Shown: piece after piece, positions 12,401 through 23,680 of the stretch
Position numbering within the stretch: the first letter of the stretch is position 1
Layout: each line of letters opens with the position of its first letter
Translations under genes and position numbers: made by a program
From: Melieria omissa
Lineage: Eukaryota > Arthropoda > Insecta > Diptera > Ulidiidae
Assembly: GCA_963971225.1 (NCBI GenBank)
Contig: OZ020267.1
Coordinates: forward strand, 72,531,718-72,595,717
Length of the DNA: 64,000 bases
Reading direction: 5' to 3'
Notes under the pieces: generated by a model
What the model saw: only the letters and a program-made list of their open reading frames with translations
Database searches by the model: none
Told to the model about the DNA's origin: nothing

Positions 12401-12680
12401 GTATCTCCAAATTGAATGATTATATTTTTTACACTATTGACACTGAATTCGTATCGATTGGCCAACTATCTGTACGAAATTCCCTTTTCAGAGCAGTAAT
12501 TGTGCACAATTTGCTCTTCGATTCGCCACATCGGGAAAACTGTACTACGAGTAGCAGAGAAAACAAAGACAATAAAAGCACAAATGATCATGCTTTCTAA
12601 CGGTACAGTCCGCATTGCGATCAACGTCAACACTAAGATAAATATTGAACTAAAAGTGTGCAAAAACTGCAATCACAGAT

Positions 12681-14897
12681 GATAACATTGCTCAAGTTGG
12701 CCAAATGATGCTCGACAACTGTTCAATTGAAATCAAAGAAATGGTAGAGATTATGAATATGTTCAAAGAATGTGTTTGTCATATAATGAAGATGACAGCT
12801 GTTTGAAAGAACATTTATAACACTTTCGTGAAAAGATTGGGACTGCCTGAACATTTGGGAAGCCCACAAACTGTGACCAGTGACAATAGCATTGTTCAAG
12901 TTCATCAAATGGTGTTCAACATCCACTGAATTAAAGTAAGAGAGATAGTTGAGAGAGTTGAATATGTTCACAGAACATTCGGTGGGTTCCATTGGTGCAA
13001 ATCAGAAGAAATAGCTGGTCGAATGAACATTTCCCATGCCCTACTTGAACCGGTTAAAAAGACGCAAGAAGTGTTTGGGCTTACAGGCAAAAAAAAAAGT
13101 ATTGTATCTTTGTTAGGTTGGAAACTTTTCAGTCTACTCTCGTTAGTCGGCCAAGACCAACTCACACACTTTTATTCACACATTTGTGTAGTTTTTGTGT
13201 TTCCTAGCAGGGAGCATTTCAGAAATTCGCAATGTTCAGTTGAATTGATACTTTTGCTTCTGCAATGTGTCAAATTTCTCATATTTTTTTTATTACTTTT
13301 ATTTCAATTTCAATTTTTGATTTTCTATGAGCCTTTCTATGTGTTGGCATTGTTGGAAAATGGCTTTCGCTAACTTTCAATGCGAACATTGGACATTTTT
13401 TTCATGTCATCCTAAATGTATGCTTTGCTGTGCGTTCTTGTGGCAATTGCAGCCATAACCAAGTATGCAGATTGTCAGTGACTTTGGCAACAATACAGCA
13501 AAGTGATGCAGCTTTGGCGGCGCATTAATAAGCCGCTTAAACATTTCATTCTATTCAAACGTGTGTCATTGTCAAATTTCAACTAATGACATAAATTCGT
13601 TGTCAGCCCCGAGCGTAGCCAACACAACATTTCACATTCCATGCCGCACAACTAAGCAACGAGCGAGATTAAGTCGTCAAGTTGCAAATCGCAGTCGAGT
13701 ATTTTTCAAGCACTTGAAAATTAATTTGGAATTCAAACTATTTTCACATTGTTCACACTTGGGTACTTGGCAATATTTCATTGTTGGATCGTTGTGCGAG
13801 TGTGTTGAGTTGCAGTGCTGTTCATTGGTAATTGATAAAATTAATTTGTGCTGAGGGGCGCTTGGAGAGCAGCAGACATCGGTGTGTGTGTGTGTGTGTG
13901 AATGAGGCTGCGGTGGAAAATCAATTACGCGCTGACAATGATGCAACGAGAGAAAATTAATGGGCGATTTGTTCTGTTGTTATAGTGATTTTTGATCGAT
14001 TTGCACGATTTGTGCAATTGTACGAGTTTCTGTGCAGATAGTTGGCACTTTTTATATAATTTGTTTATGTTGAAAGCGGAACATCTAAGCAAATTCGTCA
14101 CTGGTCACTGGGTACTGAAGCTGAGTGCTGCACCACTGATGGCTGTCAATATTTTAGGCCTGGTGGTCGACGTGAAAATCAAATTGGTTACAACGAAGAG
14201 CTGCAATAGGATGCAGGATTGTCTGAAAAAGTTCCAATCTAATCAAGTTAGATTTTTTTGTTTCTTGAAATTTATTTTATATTTCTTTTAATAGTCTTTT
14301 GTACATAAGTCTGCGCATTTCTACCAGCAATGCTTTCGTCAAAAGAAAACATATTTTTTTGAATTTTTTTTTTGAATATTTTTTTGTATAGTCTCTTGTA
14401 GGTCTGCGCATTTCTCCCAGCAATGCTCTCGTCTCTTTTAACCCGTCCAAATGGAGAATTGGAAGTGTTCAATCGACCAACTGTTTTGTTTGTTGTTTGT
14501 TTTACTTCAACCCACGCGTCACCCAACGATCGTCTCATCTCTTTTCATCTCTAAATATTGATTCCATATGCGACAAAGACGTTCTGTGAACTTATTCATA
14601 ACTTCTGCTATCCACTATAAATCGGTGGTTGTCGAACACCATTTGATGAACTGGATGTCAATTTTTAGACATCTCGAATGCTTACCGTCTCCCAATCTTT
14701 TTCCGAGAACGTTCAAAGTGTTCCTTTAAACAGCTGTTTGGTCTAACGTGAACTAATGAGCGGTCAGATTTCTTACATATAAATCCTGATTCAATACATG
14801 AAAAACACATTCTTTGAATATATTCATAATCATTACTATCTCTTTCATTTTAATTAAACAGTTGTCAAGCATCATTTGGTCAACTTGAGCAATGTTC
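12681..14897. mobile_element. Foldback-like element or inverted repeat pair
   Basis: The left arm, 12681-12985, and the right arm, 14580-14897, are inverted copies of each other at roughly 75-80% identity by eye. Each arm contains two related subunits: ACATTGCTCAAGTTG...CAAAGAATGTG and CATTGTTCAAG(T)...TTCACAGAAC. They are separated by a segment with AGATTGGGA and CAGCTGTTT words. The 1.6 kb between the arms has no transposase. Long inverted repeats with internal subrepeats recall foldback elements, but two independent insertions in opposite orientation would look the same. A TG tract lies at 13881-13899. Confidence 0.55.
14293..14433. repeat. Two-copy direct repeat (~97-bp period)
   Basis: The words TCTGCGCATTTCT(A/C)CCAGC and AATGCT(T/C)TCGTC occur at 14309-14340 and 14403-14433, both preceded by AGTCT(T/C)TTGTA. 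The copies are separated by T-rich DNA. Confidence 0.7.
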
Positions 14898-15551
14898 TCG
14901 TTTGTCCTCTGCCACTGTCCCGCCATCTCAAGACAGCGCTTGGAAATCTTAGGAGCACCCGAGTTCGTCGGATTAGCGGAAGCGGCGATGCTGAAGTTTG
15001 CCAAAAACACTCGTACGTAAAGCATTCGTACGGATCACTACTATAACTCGTAAACGGATCTCCATCTGGCATCACTAAGGACCCAACAAGGGTCTATGTG
15101 TGGCTACTCGTGGTCAACTAGTTATACCTGCCTACCTTTACTGGAAACACTCACATCAACTGATACAAACAATTTTCAAACCAAAAATGCGCTTCTAAAA
15201 TTGTTGAATTTTTTATGAGTAACTTTTCAAAGAAACTCAAATTAACTGATTTCTTATATTTTGTTGACGAGTGCTATCGTCTTCTTGCTGGAGCCGAAAA
15301 CTTTTCAGACCACACGGGGAATTTTGCCAAATGGCTGAAATGGCTCGACTATTTCTGACGTTTTCTCTTCTTTTCGACTTCTTCGAGTATTTCTGGCTGA
15401 ATGTCTGCCGAGCCTATCAACAGTTTTTTTGATGTTTGTGCATAGTTAATGTTTTGTTAGTTGTTACTCTACACGAATGACTTAACATAGCACCTCGCAG
15501 AAATAGTTGAACGTTGTTAAATCAAATGATTCCATAGGCCACTTAAGTTAA
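14898..15551. other. Unassigned DNA
   Basis: No gene, RNA or repeat that I can support, apart from the TTAA at 15548-15551 that bounds the next feature. Confidence 0.4.
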
Positions 15552-15610
15552 CCCTTCGATGGGCAGTAATTAGTTGCTAGTCTGGCCAGACGACAAAGTC
15601 CATCCGAGGG
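15552..15610. mobile_element. Tiny TTAA-flanked inverted-repeat element
   Basis: Only 59 bp, flanked by TTAA at 15548-15551 and 15611-15614. The termini are CCCTTCGATGG and, reverse complemented, CCCTCGGATGG. It has the form of a piggyBac-type MITE reduced to little more than its ends. A chance arrangement cannot be excluded at this size. Confidence 0.4.
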
Positions 15611-16519
15611 TTAATCATCAATAAATCAAGGGATAACTTCTTCATTGAAAACTGATTTAACATATCAAACCATTCATTGAATGATTTCAAGCATTGCATG
15701 TACTATACGATTGTTATAAGCACATTTTATTAGAATCCATATTTTTCAAATATTGAAACAAAAACTTCTTGTCCATAGTCCATTAACTTAAGCATCTCTA
15801 TTTTACCATAAACATGAATAAAAGCAAAAAAAAGTTGATACCAAAGACAACAGTTGGTTTGTTGTTGTGTTGCTTTATATTTTAAGCCACTCACAACAAT
15901 TTGTAACAACAATGTTGTGGTTAGAGTTTTGAGAATTTTATTGCAGTTAATACCAACATTTTTCCCTCTCTTTTTTTATGTCTGCATTTTCTGACAAGAT
16001 GTGCCACGTTGCAAGCATTAATAACAACAACAACAACAAAGCAGGCAGCATCAGCAACAAACCGGCCAATAGAAGTTCAAAATTTGTTTTGTTAGCTTAG
16101 CTAACAAAAATGTGTTGAGTGTGTTGGAAGTTGCGGTCAGTTGAATTGTGCTGTTGTTTTTGCTTATCAAGTACACATTTGTTCATGTGTATGTGTGTAT
16201 TTCACATAGAAAAATGTCTGTTTGCTATGTTGGCATTTTTGCATGTTCAAATATTTGAAATGTTTTATTGAAACTTTGATTGTATGCGGCAAATGGTTGC
16301 TTTGTGCAGTTCATACGCGTTTTTTCTCGCATTTCGCTTACGAACTTTAAAGTATGCAACGAATATTCTTTTTAGTGTGTGACTTATTGTTTCTGGGTAA
16401 TGAAAACATTTTGCCATCATTCTCTCTTCGACAGTAAGTTAAGCGAAATTCCTTAAATTCGGAGAGTAAGTTAATTTTGTTGTAGTTTTTTTAGTTCTTA
16501 CCTATTACAAAACTTGTTT
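15611..16519. other. AT-rich DNA with a CAA tract
   Basis: A short (CAA)n run lies near 16022-16040. No coding or RNA feature was found. Confidence 0.5.
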
Positions 16520-17455
16520 TTAACTAGTTTCTTTCTTTCTGTTATTTCTGTTCGAAATTGGTATGAAGATTAGTAATTTTATTGTCAATTTAATTTGGCT
16601 TTAAGCTCTTAAAAAACGGTTTGTTGTAGTTTGCAGATAAATAAACATAAACAAATATTTAAAATATTTCTATTGTTGGCGCTTTTCAAAAGAAATCCAT
16701 AATCCGCTGTTGACCTTAGTTTTCAATCAATTTTCAATTTTGTTTTTAGATTTATTTGGCTTTAAGCTCTTCAAAAATTTGTTGTATTACTTTCTGTAGA
16801 AATAACCATACAAAAAATATGTAAAATAATTTTATGGTTTTTGCTTTTCGTAGGAAACCTAGACAATCTGTTCTGTTGAACTAAACTTTCTGTTAGTTCT
16901 GTTCTGAGTTCAAATGAAGTTCAAACATTTGGTTTTTATTTTATTTTAAATTTTAACTCTAAAAACACTGTTTATATTATTTTCTATAAATAAATAAAAC
17001 TAAATAAATATTGAAAATATTTGCATTGCGTCCCTTTTCAAATGAAATCCCCACAATCTGTGCTGTTGAACTAAACTTTCTGTCAGTTCTGTTCAGAGTT
17101 CGAATGTAGTTCACTCATTTTGTTTTTAATTTATTTTAAGTTATAACTCTTAAAACACTGCTTATATTATTCTCTATAAATAAATAAAAGGCAATAAATA
17201 TTGCAAATATTTGCATTGCGTCCCTTTTCAAATGAAATCCACACATTCTCTGCTGTTGAACTAAACTTTCTGTTAGTTTTGTTCTGAGTTTGAATGTAGT
17301 GCAATTATTTTGTTTTTAATTTAAATTAATTTAATTTAAGTTAAATTTTGTTGAATTTCAATTCTTAAAACACTGTTTAAATAAAAAATATGTTTTAAAT
17401 AATCTTATGGTCGTTTCTTTTCATAAGAAATCCATACATTGTGCGCTGTTAACTA
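16520..17455. repeat. Satellite-like tandem array, five ~190-bp monomers
   Basis: The landmark CTTTTC(N)4GAAATCC recurs at 16691, 16852, 17043, 17233 and 17426, giving spacings of 161, 191, 190 and 193 bp. Each monomer also contains TTTCTGTTAGTTCTGTTC, GGCTTTAAGCTCT or TTTTAACTCTTAAAAC-like words, and AAATATTTGCATTGCG or a variant. The central two monomers are the most alike; the outer ones are diverged and shortened, as expected at array edges. Confidence 0.85.
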
Positions 17456-18899
17456 AGTATGAGCAAAAACAATTTTCCTGGCATTGAAAAATTCTTTCTG
17501 AGCAAAAAACTTTCGGTAAAATTTAATGGATTAAAATGTCTGTTATGTCTTCAAAATTTTATTTCACTCTGGACTGCGCATGTCTAAAGCGAATTCAGCT
17601 GTTAGGCCATGAAATGTTGGAGTTGCTATTCAGTGCGGCAACAGTAAATTTCCAAACACAATTTCAGTAGCAACACACTGCAATAATTTTCAGTTTACTG
17701 TTAGCGTCAGTTGAGTTATTTACTTGTTTAATAAACATGGCAGAAAAACACTTTGAATTTAATTGTAATTTCAAAACATTCTATTGGAGTTTAATTCAAA
17801 TATATCTAAAGAAAATTATTTCCAAAAAACCACTTTGACAAAGACTTTATAATAAAAACTAGTAAAAAGACAAGGCTTTGAATTTAGTTGCCATTTTCAA
17901 TACACATTCTTGGAGTTTAGTTTGAAGATAAGTTCATACGTTAGCTCGTCTCAAGGCGCACCTATTCCTTTGAGGGTTAAAAGTTACGCTTTATATTTAA
18001 ATTCTTACCAAGTTAACATATTATTGGTCATTGTGCTCTATAAAAATTAAATATAATAATAAAAGTATTAATATAAAAAATAATTAAAAAATGTAAACGG
18101 CATTTGAACAGAAAATTTTCAACATGGAGCATTATTCCACATCAAGCAAATGGCTCTTTTGAGCTTTCCAAATTCTCACAGACAGCGCAAACTCTCTCGC
18201 GTTCACACATTCACGCTTTCTCTCTCTCTTTTCGGCGCGTTAGCTCAAAAATGTACAGCACAAATTGCGAATTCCTTTCGCCAACCAGCACCAAGCATGA
18301 CATACATATTGGACGCACACGACCAGCGACAAGTATGTTAAACAAAGGCAAACACTAAAGACCGCACAGTATGATTTACAAATGCGCCAACCGATTACAA
18401 AGCCAATTGATAGCTGCTTGCTGTGACACCATAACCTACGACAAGCGCATGAAAAAGAACTGTAGAAATGTTTTAAAAAATATTTTCTTTCATAAATAGT
18501 TCTGAGAGTTTTCAATTTGACGAAAATTATAGTTTTATTTATTTATTTATAATCCAGTCAAACAAGGTATTAATCTTAATAGTTTTTTTTAAGTTTCATG
18601 ACATAACTGTGTAGTCTATGCGGTTTCGCTCACGTCGACCAAGAGGAAGATTCGACTACGTAGACCAAGTTGACCAAGCAACCTATAGTTCTAAAAATAT
18701 ATATTTATCTAATGATATTTCTTACATATAATTGTTTTTGCTGACTGACTGACTGAGTGAGTGAGCTTAAACCATTAAAGTTACAAATATGAAATTTAAA
18801 CTGTAGTTACATCTTGAAAATTTTTTTAAATTCGTTGTCTAAAGAGGCAAAACAATACTTAAGGTGTTGTATGAAGAAACTCGAAAACTCAACACTTAA
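17456..18899. other. AT-rich DNA; part of a dispersed repeat
   Basis: No gene is supported. The stretch 18830-18895 (ttgtctaaagaggcaaaac, then gtgttgtatgaagaaactcg) is related to the reverse complement of 26670-26725 and to sequence around 61385-61420, so it is one copy of a dispersed repeat. Short TTTA and TGAC simple repeats lie near 18535 and 18742. Confidence 0.4.
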
Positions 18900-19468
18900 C
18901 CCATTGCTGCCTAATGGGTAAAATTTTACCCCTGAAAATTTACTGTTTAAAAGAGTCACAGAAAAGTTCGTGGTAGAGATATCTCCAAATCATTGATTGA
19001 TTGGTTGGGGTAAAGATGGAACTACCTTAGTCTAGTGGAGGTCACCCTAACATTCCGCCATCTAGCTAGAGTTACCAGACTCCAAAAATTGTGAATTTTC
19101 CGGAGGTGGAAAATGTGCAGTCGTCGTAGTTCAGCTGGCTAGTGCGTTGGGCCGTTAGTCAAATGCGACGCACGAATCCAAGTTCAATACTCCGTTGCGT
19201 TAACACTGAAATGTGGTGAAACGTAGTATAAACAACACAACTTTTGTTGACGTGATTAGCTGATCACTTCAAAAAGTATGGAAAAAAGCTACCATTTTGC
19301 TGCCTAATGGGTACAAAATACTCAATGAATATCTCAGCAACGTGCAGAGAGAGAAAGCGAAAGAAAGAGAAAGAAATTTCGTTTCTGATCATTTTGGGAC
19401 AGTTCCAGGTAGTGTATAAAATTTTATCAAAATCGTACGGGGCGGAACTGGTACCCGGCTTTAATGGG
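18900..19468. mobile_element. TTAA-flanked MITE candidate
   Basis: TTAA occurs at 18896-18899 and 19469-19472. Both termini start CCCATT followed at a short distance by GCC. The left end continues CCTAATGGGTAAAA, and the phrase GCTGCCTAATGGGTA recurs at 19297, so the element may be two related units. The terminal match is short, hence the low confidence. The tRNA-like SINE relic lies inside it. Confidence 0.4.
19121..19200 (+). mobile_element. tRNA-derived SINE relic (A and B boxes)
   Basis: The A-box-like sequence TAGTTCAGCTGG at 19127-19138 is followed 43 bp later by GTTCAATAC at 19182-19190, a perfect match to the B-box consensus GWTCRANNC. The order and spacing fit an internal RNA polymerase III promoter. 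The sequence cannot be folded convincingly into a full tRNA, so I read it as the head of a SINE or a tRNA-derived relic. Confidence 0.45.
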
Positions 19469-19904
19469 TTAAACACATTTTCAGTTTTGGCTTAATTCTG
19501 GCGTTCAAGTTAATTTCTGAGCTTTGATGTATTCAGAGACCTATAGTCGAATTTTCTGGCGAATATTTTCGTGGTACATTTTGTTCTTAAAAACTCCTGT
19601 TTTACAGGACATTTTTGGCATTATAGAAAAAAAGGGGCCAATTGACCCATAAAAATAGGAGCTACAGGGTTAAAATGCTTCACAAAAATGGTTTTTGTAG
19701 TGTTTTACACCAAGTTGCTGAACACATCATATACCGAAAATGTGATGTTACATGGTTATTCTACGAGTATACCGATTCACCATAAAAATGCGCGAAAAGG
19801 GGGAAAACTTTTACCCCCCTAAAAAAAATTCAGATGTAAACTTTCAAAACGCCGAAACACGTATATTTTTCTTTTGTCCCCTCTACCAGAATACATTGTC
19901 AGAA

Positions 19905-20500
19905 CCTTGTTATCTATCTATACTATTATATAAAAGCAAGTGTGACGTTTTTTGAGCCACAATCAGGCAAAAACCACTGAACCGATTTAGATGAAATAAG
20001 CACCAAAAATGTTGTTATCTGTGGGAATGGTACATAGGCTATATGAGAATGACCACGGCCCCTTCTTACGCCCACTATGGTAACAAAACTCATCTATGGC
20101 ATGCTTTTTTTAAGGCAATATGGGCATCAAAAGATTCAGCGTGTCATTGCGGCAAACATAGGCTATAATATAATCGGTCACGCCCAGTTTCCGTACTCTC
20201 TAAACTTACAACACGAAGCTACGGTACATGTCGGTAAATCAGTATTAATACCAAATAATTCCGTGTTTCGTTGATGTTAACAGAGGATATATAAGATTGA
20301 CCACACCCACCTAATATGCCTTTTCGCCACGCCCACTATAATAACAAATCAGCCATGGAATATTTGTCGCAGCATTATGGGTATCAAACGATTCAGCGTG
20401 TCATTGCGGCAAACATAGCTATAATATAATCGGCCGCACCGATGCCCATTATGATGACAGAAATTATCTGTGATATTAACTGTGACATTGCAGCAAATAT
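19905..20500 (+). mobile_element. Helitron/Helentron-like repeat, unit type X
   Basis: It begins with TATCTATCTATACTATTATA and soon after has AACCGATTTAGATGAAAT, a combination I associate with non-autonomous Helentron-type elements in insects. Two tandem copies follow, about 265 bp apart: CCACTAT(G/A)(G/A)TAACAAA at 20070 and 20335, each ending in GATTCAGCGTGTCATTGCGG. No Rep/helicase is present. Classification is by recall only. Confidence 0.5.
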
Positions 20501-20504
20501 ATAT

Positions 20505-21640
20505 ATGTTGTGTATAAAAATTAATGTATGTTTGTTTGTTGGTCCGACGACACTAAAACTCAAAAACTAGACAGCCGATTAGTTGAATTTTTCACGGAAT
20601 GTTCGTCCTGAGTAAGTCTCAGTAAACCACATAGTGCGAATACGACCCGATAAATTAACTTAAATTTTCAATATGGAATATTTTCGTAATGAGAAGTCGA
20701 ACAGCATAAAAATTTGGTGCGGGGCCACCGTTTAGATGTTCCGTTTTACTGGTAAAATTTGATGGGCCTTGGACAAGGGGTGTGGCACTTTTTAAATGCC
20801 GGTTTAACTTTGGAGTTATAGCGTTCTTATCAATGACACTCGGTACAAACGTACGATTTAGTTGTGTTTTTCGATATGGAGAATGGGGTGGGTTTTTGAC
20901 AAGGAGGCGTGGCACCGCCCATACAACTTACATTTTCTATATGGAATATCTTCGGAATGAGATATTGGGCAGCATTGAAATTTGGTACGGGGCCACCGTT
21001 TACATGTGCCGTTTCACTGATAAAACTTTGTGAGCGTCGGACAAGGGGCGTGGCACTTTTTAAGCAACTTAAATGTTTTGATTAACTGTGGAACTACAAA
21101 TCAAACATCAAAGATTCACGATTTAGATGTGCCCTTCGACATGGGGAATGGGGTGGGTATCGGAGGAGGGGCCTGGCACTGCCCATACACCCCAAGTTTT
21201 TAATATAAAATATCTTCGGAATTATAGGTCGGCCAGCAATGAAATTTGATATAGCGTCATGGCTTAGACGTGTCGTTCAAGTAAATTATATGGGCGTTAG
21301 ACAAGGGGCATGGCACTTTTTAAGCGACCCTATTGTTTTCAATAACTTTGGAACTGCAAATCACACATCAAGATATTTGGCACATACTTACGATTTCGAT
21401 GTGCCCTTCGACAAGGAGCGTAGAGTGGGTATTGGACGAGGGGCATGGCACCGCCCATAAAACCCAAATTTTTAATGTGGAATAGCTTCGGAACAATAAC
21501 AATAAGTTGGAAAGCTTTGAAGTTTTGTATATCATCGTCCCATAGATGTGTCAATCTACTGGCAAAATGTTATGGGCATTGAACAAGGGGCGCGGCATAT
21601 TTTTTATGATTGAAATTTTCCGCGTAACTTTGGAACTGAA
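20505..21640 (+). repeat. Tandem ~268-bp units of a Helentron-like repeat (type Y)
   Basis: Four units share ATGGAATATCTTCGG-like starts at 20673, 20941, 21205 and 21477, so spacings are 268, 264 and 272 bp. Inside each are GGGGCCACCGTTTAGATGT-like, GGACAAGGGGCGTGGCACTT and TTCGACATGGGGAATGGGGT words. The left end (20525-20640) contains a short GTTTGTTTGTTGG tract followed by CCGACGACACTAAAACTCA, which matters for the array at 27.6 kb. The inverted copy lies at 26750-27290. Confidence 0.8.
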
Positions 21641-22057
21641 AGTCGCATATCAATGAAACCGAGTCACACCGTTCGCCTGGATGAATGTATTGGGCTTTTG
21701 TTATTTTATTTTAACTAAAATCTAAAAGGGTGAACCAAGGCTTAAAGGTTTGTATGGAGAAAACATATTTTATTGGCCGTTTGACTTCAAGTTTGATGAA
21801 AGTGGTTTTGGTGAGAAACAATTTGATTTAGTTGCCTTTTAAAAGTTACAGCCGTCTGAAGGTTGTATGTGTTAGTGTGTTTTCGTAATCAGTTTTTCCT
21901 TTATAAGTCGTAAGATATTCAACATTTCTATTGTTGTCTTCAGCAAATTTACAGCTAGTGTTTAGATTAACCAATTCTGTGAATATTCTATAGCCAAATA
22001 ATTATAATCCGACAGGGTCAACGCTGAGTTCAGAGTTTGTATGAGGAAATGCGTTAA
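21641..22057. other. Unassigned AT-rich DNA
   Basis: The words aaggtttgtatggagaaa and gggtcaacgctgag resemble 62375-62455, pointing to an old dispersed repeat. No gene was found. Confidence 0.35.
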
Positions 22058-22568
22058 CCTTCACTCCGTGCTTGGGGTATACAGTTCCCCACGACGACAT
22101 AAAACATTAAAATGTGAAGGTTTTTAATTCTAAACGATATATTTATATTTATATCATTGGAAAGGTATTGATGAGAGGAATTAACAGATATCTCATTTAA
22201 AGTATGATTAGGCAGATATAGCCAAAAAAAGCACACAAACTGTTTGTTGTGCTATGGGGAATAAACTACCCCGTTATTTATATCAATACATTTTGTATGC
22301 AAAACTTATCCAAGTTCTGAACCACTCAAGTTCTAAATCGTGAATCAAGATTCAAAGACGGTAAACAAATAAATAAAACAAAAATACTAATACAAAACAA
22401 TAAACAACAACAACATTAATAATATTTCATACTATAATGATAATATAATTATTTCCCAAAAAATAATTATTTTACTCATTCCCATACAAACTATACTGGT
22501 TCAAAAATGGGGAACTCAGTTCCCCATTGCACGGGATTAGGGTGTAAAAACCATGCACAGAGTGAAGG
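22058..22568. mobile_element. piggyBac-like MITE (TTAA duplication)
   Basis: A 511-bp element bounded by TTAA at 22054-22057 and 22569-22572. The terminal inverted repeats are CCTTCACTCCGTGCTTGG and CCTTCACTCTGTGCATGG, matching at 16 of 18 positions. The word GTTCCCC recurs just inside both ends. There is no coding capacity. The CCTTC start is shared with the MITE at 892-1328, so they may be related families. Confidence 0.8.
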
Positions 22569-22572
22569 TTAA

Positions 22573-23042
22573 ATGACTTCAAATATGGTGAGACCACATC
22601 AAGTAAGAAACAACTAGATTAGTATTTATCCTTAAAAATCTGCAAGATCAACAAATTATTAAGAAGAATTATTGGCCCCATTGATTTAAAACTTAACGCA
22701 AAGAAGATGAATAAGATTACTTGACAGCTACTTTGAACTTTATACATATACCTAGTATGTATATTTTCAAGAAAGGTCTGATTAGAACGTTTATCGCCAA
22801 AAATTTATGATAATTTGTACATTAGGCATCCTTTGCAACAAGGCATCAAACACAAAACATTAGGTTATCCCATCATTTCTCTTCGCAGTCAGCGATTTGC
22901 GATTGGCAGCCGAGTTTTCAATCGCCCGATTTCGCCTACAAGCAAACATTCGAATTTATAACTACTTAGTGTGTAAAATTCGACACTTGTATACAAAATA
23001 CACTTTTCAAATGTAAATCCTCAGCAACCGACAAATATTGGC
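22573..23042. other. 5' flank of the secreted-protein gene
   Basis: No gene. From about 22965 the sequence is similar to 57960 onward, the flank of the broken paralogue. 22885-22935 also shares cgcccgatttcgcct with 57766-57780. Confidence 0.45.
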
Positions 23043-23121
23043 TGTAAGTTTTGAAATGAAAAATTGTATTTTTGAGCGTAACGTTTTATTGTCGGTTTTA
23101 ATAATTTGTACAAATTTCAAG
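23043..23121 (+). other. Possible 5' UTR intron
   Basis: GTAAGTTTTGAA at 23043 looks like a good splice donor, and TTTCAAG ending at 23121 like an acceptor just ahead of the start codon. The 79-bp length is typical of short fly introns. The same donor and acceptor are kept in the 58-kb copy. This is inference from sequence alone. Confidence 0.35.
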
Positions 23122-23123
23122 TA

Positions 23124-23612
23124 ATGGTTTGTTTTTTGTGTATATTGGCGATGGCGGTTTTTGTACATGGTTATACCATGAATAGATTCGCAACGTACGA
23201 TGGCTCTTATCCGGTGCAACCGGGCATAGTTTGTGACTTCGACATGACCGGTTGCATGGACTATTGCTTCACCGACTATTGCCTCGGTTTGAAACAGGGC
23301 AAAGGCGACCAATCACTCGTGCCGTTGATGGAAAAGGAGGCATATCTGACCAGAAGATACTTCCAATATATGACGGCCATCGAAGCGTCATATACAAAAG
23401 GAAATTGGTCTTGTCAATTTGGTTATATAGCTTTACAAGAAGCACATGAGGAGACGTGGATTACTCAAGTTAAATTGTGGGATTGCTATATTTATGAAAT
23501 AAAGGACGAAGAAACCTTTTTAAAATGTATGATCAGAAAACGTGAAGAGCTCATTAAAATAGTGGAAGAATTCTATGCGATAAGGAAAACTAAAAAATAT
23601 AATGAAGAATAG
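23124..23612 (+). CDS. Small secreted cysteine-containing protein, unknown family
   Basis: Encodes 162 residues from the ATG at 23124; an upstream in-frame TTG is not a plausible start. Residues 1-16 (MVCFLCILAMAVFVHG) form a clear signal peptide, so the product should enter the secretory pathway. The mature part has seven cysteines, at 37, 44, 48, 53, 97, 121 and 135, with a tight C-x6-C-x3-C-x4-C cluster containing DYCFTDYC. An N-glycosylation sequon lies at 94-96, and the C-terminus is lysine/glutamate-rich and probably helical. No transmembrane segment follows the signal. A poly(A) signal AATAAA lies at 23675. I do not recognise the family; seminal-fluid, salivary or immune peptides would all fit. 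A degenerate paralogue lies on the same strand at 58122-58456, which supports this as a real, duplicated gene. Whether it is still expressed is unknown. Confidence 0.65.
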   Translation: MVCFLCILAMAVFVHGYTMNRFATYDGSYPVQPGIVCDFDMTGCMDYCFTDYCLGLKQGKGDQSLVPLMEKEAYLTRRYFQYMTAIEASYTKGNWSCQFGYIALQEAHEETWITQVKLWDCYIYEIKDEETFLKCMIRKREELIKIVEEFYAIRKTKKYNEE

Positions 23613-23674
23613 AATAGAAAATAGAATTCAATATTTTGGATATATTATATAAAATTCGAATTGTTTATTTTGTC

Positions 23675-23680
23675 AATAAA
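23675..23680 (+). terminator. Poly(A) signal of the secreted-protein gene
   Basis: AATAAA lies 63 bp after the stop codon, followed by GT-rich sequence around 23700-23720. It is consistent with the 3' end of the gene at 23124-23612. Confidence 0.5.

Noticed and set aside
16520..17455. CRISPR-like repeat array
   Set aside because: Monomers are contiguous ~190-bp units without short repeats and unique spacers; the genome is eukaryotic.
19121..19200. Functional tRNA gene
   Set aside because: A and B boxes are present but no convincing acceptor, anticodon and T arms can be paired; kept only as a SINE relic.
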